This document shows, piece by piece, positions 18,301-23,045 of a stretch of DNA of 39,298 nt. The notes below the pieces were generated by a model that was not told the DNA's origin, made no database searches, and saw nothing but the letters and a program-made list of their open reading frames with translations. The DNA comes from an uncultured Bacteroidales bacterium (GTDB lineage: Bacteria; Bacteroidota; Bacteroidia; Bacteroidales; Paludibacteraceae), in NCBI GenBank assembly GCA_900321605.1, contig ONWR01000017.1:1-39298 (forward strand). Reading direction: 5' to 3'. Each line of letters starts with the position of its first letter. Position 1 is the first letter of the stretch. The translations under genes and the position numbers were made by a program.

Positions 18301-19019
18301 AAAAACTCTCCGCCGACTCCCTCTCTATTCGCGTACGAGGTGATGGACAATGGAGCCCGATGCCCTGTCTGTTCGACGAACCCGTCTCGGTCACCAAGGC
18401 CCTCACGTCCTATTACGACTATGCGTCACAAGGCGATATGATCAAGGCCCATAACCGCTTCGCTTATTTCTCTGAAGATAAGAAATGGGAAGGAGACCTT
18501 ACCTCCCTCCGGCCGGGAGAAGGATACCTCTTCCGACGTCTGGGACTTGGCAGCAAGGAGATCAAGTTCTACCGCCAGTCTAGCAGCGCACCGAAACGGA
18601 GTATAGACCGCTACGCTGACAGAGCACAGAATACAGACCTATTCAATAATCCCCAAGCGGCATCGAACATGACGATGATAGCGACATTGGACGATGGACA
18701 ATGGACATTGGATAAAGGACAATTGAAAGTATATGTGGGCGGTGAGTTATCCGCTATAGCAAGCCCGATCGACTCATTGTACTTTATCACGATCCAGAGT
18801 GACCGGATAGGCGAACTGCGCTTCGAAATAGCCGGCGAAAGGCTAATGGTGGATGGCGAAAGTATTCGCTATACCGCAGACAGCCACTACGGCACGCTCA
18901 AGGCACCGATCGTGCTCCGCAAAGCGGACGAAACAGGCGTCTATAAGATCCTTGAAAATAACCACGTAGTAATCATCCGAAACAATGAAAAATATGATGT
19001 CACTGGAAAGAAATTATAA
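9357..19019 (+). CDS. Giant secreted multi-domain protein, 3220 aa, with LamG-like and Ig-like domains
   Basis: Signal peptide 1-24 (cut after S-A-L-A). By eye the order is: beta-rich N-terminal region; fibronectin III-like about 770-850; carboxypeptidase-regulatory-like domains at about 862-930, 958-1026 and possibly from 1052; a long unassigned stretch; bacterial Ig-like (D-T-R-P-P-V-L-F) about 2119-2172; LamG/concanavalin-like domains about 2178-2343 and 2392-2540; second Ig-like about 2557-2670; BACON-like about 2675-2775 (L-P-K-W-L-S-V-S-P); a module with A-L-Y-N-N-E-C-V-G about 2790-2890; then S-G-W-N-W-I-S and P-G-E-G-Y-L-F-R-R segments typical of Bacteroidales secreted proteins. It ends K-I-L-E-N-N-H-V-V-I-I-R-N-N-E-K-Y-D-V-T-G-K-K-L, the short motif also found at 103 and 20358. 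No catalytic motif is evident; adhesion or cell-surface structure is inferred. The next gene overlaps its 3' end by 35 bases. Confidence 0.85.
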   Translation: MKHIFNRLTVIIGLLVMFVGSALATNSFLEETQNYSVTPKGNGVVHFKIPIWAYGRVNNYRLGYGTSLWYSGTYNKTPTSGVTHFMYIRSTDTQNTSDPNKNSTAEIRVSKGTVKVTKTSDGGTKQIDSGTDYQKVELSAQKSMDGSYQRVVFLEFDWYVPQDLSTTTFYAGVDGLIYKYDANDKSEIQEMNIWYCFPDRLDGADDLIAPELQSPYLYFMNEEGNPVREGKAAIPYVVYQTPKSYTTSFNSQSVTVNNRAGSIIVATADTIQRNFKATFTVQPNSDVSTTVERSTNAINIPAYHRIYDFAVKEGKDAQGSYTGAKTLSWTIRNPQAEDLMSTDYFEIQRAQKEDYSDAQTIQLLPMTPDSSTYTYVDETTVPAGTAVTEDSLQRYYNIDYKNYVLKSEEGEPLYSMNLQLVAKTKTQPAQPIYYRVRRASASAWDWDHPFAQQTTLQQHSYLAPLALTQPNYTLDPDFENNRKVHFNIKIDNAQITDAPIVPADCELTPEFVENKMPIDSITLNVNVTPAFHEAVSYIKFQVGDRHEVNVWGEGMQTIKLPYCSSGSLRIDIKGRWYNTYLFNGCGNDFVLEIIRLTEQKMVEMDGGLYTFILDSRDRYSGGWVYEGHAEFTPNQGTKVIPAVVTDRWNEVKDTVKQMMFEKLTEKYRTTVYGRCTWDRGAKLVLRRTSVESGSEIEFIVPQDSIRRNEDGSWTAHFTDIANMACTHYTYTAQIDPSDAELRFQNPNSTAPVAINGPSLYFDEAATITSFTASQGLTDGENKRGVQLKWSASAPSVDEFILLRIPQGSSNVPDTIYRGAEVTWFDQTAVPGQRYEYTVVARYECNGRRTDNNATAIGWRTEFGEIRGVVTQTDNSGMSGVTVSLSGNGLTRSMVTGASGAFVFDSLPYDVTTGAIYTITPTSQYGIFSYNNTSSGVASVALDSKNCIASGVNFVNTSCVRLTGRVLYDMSTIPVADAYFLLNGDTIRRNGKAYLTGIDGSFELTVPKSMPCRLQVAKAGHTFKNDGWLFVTENDTTFSLVKPLDGVRLYDRTKVRLVGRVAGGIDQQQLPPALGLGKNNLGDDLQLVLMLEGDNTAHVVHNPDDLTQDTLQFAIDNLSGHTSTIYQQKRIVIRPDSKTGEYAVDLYPVKYKVTQATANGYATLLNIEAGAPTVNLINAPLQTLRSDSGDLHATYNAVYDCIYRSPMQVGVVQYQAGMPQDGYGEKTLPVSNLLNLSKNVDVYTVDSTGAVEYLLDYPVFQQGRTYQFRVSVYEDYIYNNDPTSSTDRVRLNGGQLKIYNGFKSGENTATAIYPLNEAGEANIQVEVDNLSLLATGSDALRTLDLSIEREGGSIDYRAIRGFVTGNYVENGDIRAVTADIKVLDVLRDPPGSGSSCSLEKGASYKSVNPFAITLKAGINLNFKIGTAYNQSVGVVSTVSYSGVSVSAGKTNAFTLPLVASIKYNSSYTYTYSNSEKISTGSSPSFVGADADVFVGHATEVLYGTIRAVRIIDDTTYQLRKPAIDAGYIKEIASARTADGTPYHFVIAKETVLGSRVGTDFAYTQGHIANKILPNLVAQRNALLVNAADSAAAQEIANARKAAVYWNIATDESKIGLDTTTYKVIKPTNVPDFVEVDKVKAINNVIVKWVSILATNEREKVVARQSGKHVGTFSVSGGTNHDYSESYSADWSMGGNMSYGTPDFGTLFKQVSSGIELVGSMPVGKAIINLLNDRMKAGDNGAIIDINGVAVGAQWKTEVTPVFNIDTDIPLTDHSGSESVSRKISFNIVPDSYGYTTVSVYRAPADSVFLKQIGSWKQYMNMYSNATDYKYGSFIFFQEGGSSHCPYEGEVRTKWYKPGMFVLGNATLPMENPKITLDQHSISNVPADQAAVFRVTLVNDNLNTDGRPAKGQYLSLSVEPQTNPDGAIILMDGEPLTSASTLTFFCEPGVPIVKTMQVKRGIVDDYEDLTIKLASTTCASIGTLAKFSVHFMPESSPVSISYPRDKWVMNTLSARDSIGYYLPITIDGFNIHHKNFDHIEFQYKLSTENNDAWVNACSFYADDSLYNIATGNKAKIENGRITPFRFYGERDPKELDYDLRAVSFCRYGSGFVTKESPVISGIKDTRPPVLFGKPLPANGILKLDGDIKLRFSEPIAGNWLDEDNNFQILGVTNATGITQTTSLYFDGQADHYAASQASRELAITDLTIDMLIKPAEKNREMILFAHGNEEESFTFSLTADNRLKLSTESDGKHKEYLSKQMEELSANDFTRVIMTYELFENEIHFYAGTKDVTDNDFIGWVLQDEAAPLRFGAGLKGENPFHGNLMEVRLWTKALGPAEIANTHLHRLTGYEHGLLAYYPLSESKGNTMDDLASGATLTAKGLSWTNPQGISLATNGNKVRLQPTLFSRTEAEDYTFMCWFRSDNASSDKISLFGTAMGDSVTMQLAFGDGAIRFTAGDVDQFASADLTDGNWHHCVLVISKTYNSGTLYIDNRLILMFPTIGIGALAGTSVWIANGLEGNIDDVCLFEQALPAELIAEYGKQTPNGEEMGLINLLTFSRVKRNSSGVMEQVFSPDNQRVFRDANGNVVNKVQPLLIDDLTTQADKSNYAPVRDRGLLTNLPFNWTYQESDLLINIKTQPREINKRTMFLTVRDVEDLNGNRLPSPVMWTVYANLNSIVWGERSLQMVMDYEQSSAVRSSITIVNQTGMTRQYTIDHLPKWLSVSPAQGTLEAEDEKTVTFTVTEVLKPGIHNHVVYLTDDQGLSEPLLIEVEVIAECPYEEPETGKFPYNMSLCGQVKIGDVFDTDPEDKVIALYNNECVGMANVDFDRITNKSSVHLTVFGDDKMNRKQIHFRLWQASTGKMYNLSADRNILFAHGFVYGCDGNRVVFTAGGSETQNISLHSGWNWISTNLDLSATKGDLNTCVTAAKPWSDADLIKNPNSRQFSSYDAASDAFVGSLAGLHFSQMYMMYAAQENTLQIAGEKLSADSLSIRVRGDGQWSPMPCLFDEPVSVTKALTSYYDYASQGDMIKAHNRFAYFSEDKKWEGDLTSLRPGEGYLFRRLGLGSKEIKFYRQSSSAPKRSIDRYADRAQNTDLFNNPQAASNMTMIATLDDGQWTLDKGQLKVYVGGELSAIASPIDSLYFITIQSDRIGELRFEIAGERLMVDGESIRYTADSHYGTLKAPIVLRKADETGVYKILENNHVVIIRNNEKYDVTGKKL

Positions 19020-20358
19020 AATCCTTGCTCTTTGTGCCCTGCTGCTTTCGGCAGCAGGCACAGTAGGAGCAACCGCCCCGAAAGGAGTGTTCTCCGTCGG
19101 AGACGGCGTGTATGTAACGCTGGCGGACGAGAACTATTCTCAAAGTACAAAGACCCTCTTTACATTCGCTGAAACGCAAGCAATCATTGAGGAAGGATGG
19201 CATGTCTTGGACAAAGATGAATGGACCTACTTGTTGGTTACACGCGATGAAGGACGCGCAGCTGCCGACCAACGCAACGGAATAGGTACCGTAGCCGGCG
19301 AGCACGGCTTGATCATCATTCCGGATAACTGGACGCAACCTGCAGGTGTACCTGCCTTTACGGCCGGCGCTGCTGCTGAAGGCTGGGACACCAACATCTA
19401 CGATGCTGCCCAGTGGACGGCTATGTCGGCTGCCGGAGCCGTGTTCTTGCCTGCTGCAGGTTATTCTACCGACGGAACAAATGCCGAGGATCTGGGTTCA
19501 GACGGTACGTATTGGAGTAGTACCGAAGATGAGAGCAATACGGCCAATGGATACGCTATTCAGTTTCAGAATTCGGTCATCCATGACCGTCAGTCGAGAG
19601 CTAAGACAATGTACTACAGCGTTCGCTTGGCGCAGACGGTAATCGTGTTGGACGAGAAGGATAATGAAGCCACCTTTGCCTCTAAGTTCGCTGCGGTCAG
19701 CACGAAGGACTATGCACTCATGAAACGTACGCTCTATAAGGACGGTTATTTCAATACGATATGTCTGCCCTTTAATGTGAACAGCATCGCCGCTTCGCCT
19801 TTAGCCGGCGCGGAAATCTACACCTTCGATGGCGGCAGAGTGGTGGATACCGGTTCGGGCAATGAGTTGCAACTCCAACTTTCACCTCTGACCGGCGATC
19901 AGTTAACCAAAGGCGTACCGTACATGATCCGTTGGACCTCCGGTGATGACCTGTCGTTCCTGAAATTCGATAATATCGTTTGGGGAACGGGTAGCGATGC
20001 CGGTCAGACGGGCGATGCGAAGGTGACTTTCCATGGTTTCTATCCGATGACCCATATTGAGGAACTGAACCATTATAACCTCTTCCTCGGAGCAAACGAT
20101 GTCCTCTACTGGCCTATCGAAGACGGCAAGAGCATGAAAGGCTTCCGGGCGTATTGGTTGGTTGATTCCGATCAACCGAGTCCGGCTCCTGTCTATCGCG
20201 GTATGCCCGCTTCGCTGCATATCCGACAGAAAACGGGTGTCACTACGGGAATAGAGAATGACGAACTGAAAACGAAGAGCGATAAGATACTGCGTGAAGG
20301 ACGTGTGGTCTTGCTCATCAATGGTGAACAATATAGCATAGGAGGGCAGAAATTATGA
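18985..20358 (+). CDS. Secreted protein with FISUMP-like domain and short C-terminal motif, 457 aa
   Basis: Signal peptide about 1-30 (hydrophobic core L-A-L-C-A-L-L-L-S-A-A-G). Residues about 60-215 resemble the Fibrobacter major paralogous (FISUMP/C-type-lectin-like) domain: F-L-P-A-A-G-Y, then D-G-T-Y-W-S-S-T, then Y-S-V-R-L-A-Q. A second module carries F-N-T-I-C-L-P-F-N and G-V-P-Y-M-I-R-W, common in Prevotella secreted proteins. The end, K-I-L-R-E-G-R-V-V-L-L-I-N-G-E-Q-Y-S-I-G-G-Q-K-L, is the same motif type as at 103 and 19019. It overlaps the giant gene by 35 bases and the 51-aa gene by 4 (ATGA), so translation of the three is probably coupled. The start could be 18985, 18994 or 18997; the signal peptide is intact in each. 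Confidence 0.8.
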   Translation: MKNMMSLERNYKILALCALLLSAAGTVGATAPKGVFSVGDGVYVTLADENYSQSTKTLFTFAETQAIIEEGWHVLDKDEWTYLLVTRDEGRAAADQRNGIGTVAGEHGLIIIPDNWTQPAGVPAFTAGAAAEGWDTNIYDAAQWTAMSAAGAVFLPAAGYSTDGTNAEDLGSDGTYWSSTEDESNTANGYAIQFQNSVIHDRQSRAKTMYYSVRLAQTVIVLDEKDNEATFASKFAAVSTKDYALMKRTLYKDGYFNTICLPFNVNSIAASPLAGAEIYTFDGGRVVDTGSGNELQLQLSPLTGDQLTKGVPYMIRWTSGDDLSFLKFDNIVWGTGSDAGQTGDAKVTFHGFYPMTHIEELNHYNLFLGANDVLYWPIEDGKSMKGFRAYWLVDSDQPSPAPVYRGMPASLHIRQKTGVTTGIENDELKTKSDKILREGRVVLLINGEQYSIGGQKL

Positions 20359-20510
20359 GAAAGCAATATTCACAACCTTCCATGTCCGTGCAGACAATTG
20401 TGATAGCAGGTCAAACCCTTTGCACGAGCACAATGCCGGTAGGCGGTGGAAACTCGCAAGGTGGCGCACGTGCGCCGGAACGAACGTTCATAAATGATAA
20501 CCCCATGTAG
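20355..20510 (+). CDS. 51-aa small companion protein
   Basis: ATG at 20355 overlaps the TGA of the preceding gene (ATGA). The sequence starts M-R-K-Q-Y-S-Q-P-S-M-S-V, continues I-V-I-A-G-Q-T and ends in a Gly/Asn/Pro-rich tail. It shares M-[KR]-K, Y-x-Q-P, x3-V and A-G with the 41-aa protein at 137-262, and like it directly follows a gene whose product ends in the short C-terminal motif. Function unknown. The repeat of the arrangement argues that it is a real gene. Possible roles (export partner, processed peptide, linker to the surface) are guesses. Confidence 0.65.
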   Translation: MRKQYSQPSMSVQTIVIAGQTLCTSTMPVGGGNSQGGARAPERTFINDNPM

Positions 20511-20524
20511 AATAATTCAAAACA

Positions 20525-21013
20525 ATGAACAATATGTTACAGGTAAAAAAATCTAACAGACCAAAGGTCGGTCTAACAGCGTTAGCGGTCGCACTTCTAA
20601 CAGTGCTAACGGTCTTCTTTGCGGGCTGTAAGAAGGACAAAGAAAGCGAACCGGTTGATCCTTTTGTTACTCCGGGAGACACACCGAATCCCAATTGGGT
20701 CATCACCGGCGATAATGACATGTCCGCATCCATGACGTCAATCGTCAAAGTCTCCTTTAGTAAGTCGAAAGGTACCCTCGCTGCTTTCATCGGCAACGAC
20801 TGTTGCGGTATCGCTACCTACAAAGCGGACTACGACCTTTATTGGCTCTATATCTCACCCGCTGCGGAGGGCGGCGGTAACGTCCAACTGCGTTTCTATT
20901 CTCCGGACCTGAAACGCATCTTCGTGGCTACCTCCACTTTCCCCTTCCGCAACGATACTCCGCTTGGTTATATTACCGCTCCCTACACACCGGAGTGGAA
21001 AAAAATGCAATAA
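20525..21013 (+). CDS. Lipoprotein with surface-protein module, 162 aa
   Basis: The signal peptide ends F-F-A-G-C (C35) after an unusually long, repeat-encoded hydrophobic core. The mature part has a Pro/Asp-rich linker and then one module with V-K-V-S-F-S, L-A-A-F-I-G-N-D-C-C-G-I-A and V-Q-L-R-F-Y-S-P-D. The same order (V-I-A-L-Y-N-N-E-C-V-G-M-A ... I-H-F-R-L-W) occurs near residues 2790-2890 of the 3220-aa protein, so both carry one domain family, found in Bacteroidales secreted proteins. It lies 14 bases after the 51-aa gene and 1 base before the transporter gene. The DNA of the signal peptide region (20552-20616) belongs to the dispersed mini-hairpin repeat. Confidence 0.8.
   Translation: MNNMLQVKKSNRPKVGLTALAVALLTVLTVFFAGCKKDKESEPVDPFVTPGDTPNPNWVITGDNDMSASMTSIVKVSFSKSKGTLAAFIGNDCCGIATYKADYDLYWLYISPAAEGGGNVQLRFYSPDLKRIFVATSTFPFRNDTPLGYITAPYTPEWKKMQ
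20552..20616 (+). repeat. Mini-hairpin repeat array inside the lipoprotein signal sequence
   Basis: Three units of the form TCTAACA + hairpin + GG: hairpins GACC-aaa-GGTC, GC-gtta-GC and GT-gcta-AC, with TCGCACT between the last two units. The array ends in TCT. It encodes residues about 10-30 of the lipoprotein (L-T-A-L-A-V-A-L-L-T-V-L). It belongs with 22876-23030, 28522-28588 and 36309-36431. Confidence 0.75.
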
Positions 21014-21014
21014 C

Positions 21015-22346
21015 ATGGCTACGTTTCTTATTATTCTGCAACTGCTCGTCGTGCTGGCGATGATCTTCATCGGCGCGAAAGTAGGGTCTATCGGCCTGGG
21101 TATATACGGCATGGTAGGCGTGTTCATCCTCGTGTTCTGCTTTGGGCTGGAGCCCGGAGTGATACCCGTTGATGTGATGCTGATCATCGTCAGCGTCATC
21201 ACCGCCTCTGCGGCACTGCAAGCCGCAGGTGGTCTGGATTACATGGTGCAGATAGCCGCCAAACTCCTTAAGCGTCATCCGAGCCGTATCACGTTTTACG
21301 CGCCGTTTGTGACGTGGCTGTTCTGCTTCTTGGCAGGTACGGCGCATACCTGTTATGCGCTGTTGCCGATCATCTCGGAGATAGCCTACAAGGAGAAAGT
21401 GCGCCCGGAGCGACCGCTCGCCGTCTCCACGATTGCGGCGTCCTTGGGTATCACCGGCTCACCGGTGTCGGCGGCTACGGCGGCTATCTTATCCTCCACC
21501 ATGCTCGGTGGGGCGGGAATCGGTATTAAGGAGATCATGATCATCACCGTGCCGGCTTCGCTCATCGCGATCTTTGTGGCGGCACTCGTGCAGAACTTCG
21601 TCGGCAAACCGTTGGAGCAAGACCCTGAGTACCAACGCCGTGTGCGTGAGGGATTGATTGCCCCCGAGGCAGAAGCCGTTCAGGAAGAAAAGGCGGAACA
21701 TAACCCGCGCGCTATGTGGGCGGTATTGGCGTTCCTGCTGGGCGTGATTCTGGTAGTCCTCTTCGGCGCTATCCCCGCCATGCGACCGAGTTTCCGAGGC
21801 GAACCGATGAACATGAACTATATCATCGAGATCATCATGATGTCCATCGCCGCCTTGATCCTGTTTGTGGGCAAGGCGGACGTGCGCGATGCGGTCAAAG
21901 GTAACGTCTTTGCGTCCGGTATGAACGCCATGGTGTCGATCTTCGGTGTGGCGTGGATGGGTAGCACCTTCTTCCTTGGTAACCAAGAGGTCATCATGGG
22001 CTCCGTGGCAGGTATCTTCACCTCATGGCCGATCCTGTTCGCGATACCGCTGTTCCTGTTCAGCATCATGCTCTTCTCGCAGGCAGCCACGGCAAAGACC
22101 TTGTACCCTGTCGGCTTGGCGCTTGGCGTGCCGCCGCATATACTGCTCGCCCTCTTCCCGGCTGTCAACGGCTATTTCTTCCTGCCGAACTACCCGACGG
22201 AGGTAGCCGCTATCGGTTTTGACCGGACAGGTACCACCCGCATCGGTAAGTTTGTCATCAACCATTCCTTCCAACTCGCCGGCTTCATCACCACCTTTGT
22301 CTCCATCGGCATCGGTTACCTGATCGCCTGGCTGCTGTTTGGATAA
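21015..22346 (+). CDS. dcuB: Anaerobic C4-dicarboxylate transporter, DcuA/DcuB family
   Basis: The 443-aa polytopic membrane protein follows the DcuA/DcuB family from end to end: P-V-D-V-M-L-I-I-V near the N-terminus, A-A-G-G-L-D-Y-M-V-Q-I-A, A-G-T-A-H-T-C-Y-A-L-L-P-I-I, R-P-E-R-P-L-A, and near the end Y-P-T-E-V-A-A-I-G-F-D-R-T-G-T-T-R-I-G-K-F-V-I-N-H-S-F. Members exchange fumarate, malate or aspartate for succinate across the inner membrane in anaerobic metabolism. The B assignment rather than A is tentative. The start is the ATG at 21015 (M-A-T-F-L-I-I), one base after the lipoprotein stop; the longer frame from 20964 would overlap that gene. A terminator follows. Linkage to the surface-protein operon may be only transcriptional. 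Confidence 0.88.
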   Translation: MATFLIILQLLVVLAMIFIGAKVGSIGLGIYGMVGVFILVFCFGLEPGVIPVDVMLIIVSVITASAALQAAGGLDYMVQIAAKLLKRHPSRITFYAPFVTWLFCFLAGTAHTCYALLPIISEIAYKEKVRPERPLAVSTIAASLGITGSPVSAATAAILSSTMLGGAGIGIKEIMIITVPASLIAIFVAALVQNFVGKPLEQDPEYQRRVREGLIAPEAEAVQEEKAEHNPRAMWAVLAFLLGVILVVLFGAIPAMRPSFRGEPMNMNYIIEIIMMSIAALILFVGKADVRDAVKGNVFASGMNAMVSIFGVAWMGSTFFLGNQEVIMGSVAGIFTSWPILFAIPLFLFSIMLFSQAATAKTLYPVGLALGVPPHILLALFPAVNGYFFLPNYPTEVAAIGFDRTGTTRIGKFVINHSFQLAGFITTFVSIGIGYLIAWLLFG

Positions 22347-22370
22347 ATAGCATCCCTGCTAACTCTACCC

Positions 22371-22408
22371 AAGAGACGGAGCACGTCCATCGTGCCCCGT
22401 CTCTTTTT
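22371..22408 (+). terminator. Rho-independent terminator
   Basis: AAGAGACGG-a-GCACG pairs with CGTGC-c-CCGTCTCTT around a 5-base loop, followed by a T-run. It ends the long operon that includes the transporter. The following 30 bases contain a short TTATACT tandem repeat. Confidence 0.9.
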
Positions 22409-22440
22409 GTCTCTAAACCTTATACTTTATACTTTATACC

Positions 22441-22490
22441 GAAAAATCATCGATTTTTCTTGCATATATGCAAAAAAAAGTGTACCTTTG
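22441..22490 (+). promoter_or_regulatory. Promoter of rsfS with upstream palindrome
   Basis: CTTG (22459-22462), 20 bp, then TACCTTTG (22483-22490). Directly upstream is a perfect hairpin GAAAAATC-atc-GATTTTTC (22441-22459). The spacer CATATATGC plus A-run is nearly the same as in the AraC paralog 1 promoter. Confidence 0.8.
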
Positions 22491-22512
22491 CACAAAATTT
22501 GCAATCAGACAT

Positions 22513-22875
22513 ATGAAAGAAATCAGTACAAAGAAACTTTTGGAGACCATTATTGAGGGTATCCGCAACCGTAAAGGTCAGCGAATTGTGACTATTGACC
22601 TGCGCAAGATCAAAGAAGCTCCGGTGGAGTATATGCTTATTTGCGAGGGACAGAGTAACACGCAGGTAGCAGCTATAGCGGACGAGATCGATGATTTTGT
22701 GCGCACCACTACACATGTTCACCCCCTTTCCGTAGCCGGACAGGAGAATGCGGAGTGGATCGCCATGGATTACGGCACGATATTTGTTCATGTGATGCAG
22801 CGTGAACCCCGTGCGTTCTACGACATCGAGCATCTCTGGGCAGATGGCAAGGTGACAGAACTCGAGGAGGAGTGA
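22513..22875 (+). CDS. rsfS: Ribosomal silencing factor RsfS
   Basis: This 120-aa member of the RsfS/DUF143 (Iojap) family binds ribosomal protein uL14 on the large subunit and blocks subunit joining when nutrients are scarce. Family marks: L-L-E-T-I-I-E-G-I near the start, I-V-T-I-D-L-R-K, Y-M-L-I-C-E-G-Q-S-N-T-Q-V-A-A-I-A-D-E-I, W-I-A-M-D-Y-G-T-I-F-V-H-V-M and F-Y-D-I-E-H-L-W-A-D. The length is normal. The start is the ATG at 22513, about 20 bases from the predicted transcription start; the longer frame from 22468 would read through the promoter. ftsH follows on the same strand after the repeat at 22876-23030, an order common in Bacteroidales. Confidence 0.95.
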   Translation: MKEISTKKLLETIIEGIRNRKGQRIVTIDLRKIKEAPVEYMLICEGQSNTQVAAIADEIDDFVRTTTHVHPLSVAGQENAEWIAMDYGTIFVHVMQREPRAFYDIEHLWADGKVTELEEE

Positions 22876-23030
22876 AACAGACCGTCCTTCGGACTGACAG
22901 AATACAGACCGGCTGCGCCTGACAGAATACAGACTTAATTACACCATGCGGATGGTAAATCAGTCTAACAGCGAAGCGGTCTAACAGTGAAACGGTCTGT
23001 CAGCGAAGCGGTCTAACAGTGAAACGGTCT
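22876..23030 (+). repeat. Composite mini-hairpin repeat between rsfS and ftsH
   Basis: Part 1 is two units AGACC-[hairpin]-TGACAGAATAC with hairpins GTCC-ttc-GGAC and GGC-tgc-GCC. Part 2 is a 32-base linker (22931-22962) containing ACCAT-gcgg-ATGGT. Part 3 is four 16-bp units GTCTAACAG[CT]GAA[GA]CG (22963-23026; the third reads GTCTGTCAG) and a final GTCT. The element fills nearly all of the gap, from the rsfS stop codon to 15 bases before the ftsH ATG. A second copy lies at 36309-36431. Confidence 0.9.
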
Positions 23031-23045
23031 AAAAAAAAATTTTTT

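Noticed and set aside
22963-23026. Regular 16-bp repeats resembling a small CRISPR array
   Set aside because: Units are contiguous with no unique spacers, and similar arrays lie inside lpxB and a lipoprotein gene; no cas genes are present.
23019-23045. Upstream GTG start for ftsH
   Set aside because: It lies inside the mini-hairpin repeat (GTGAAACGG) and adds an unconserved basic stretch; the ATG at 23046 fits better.
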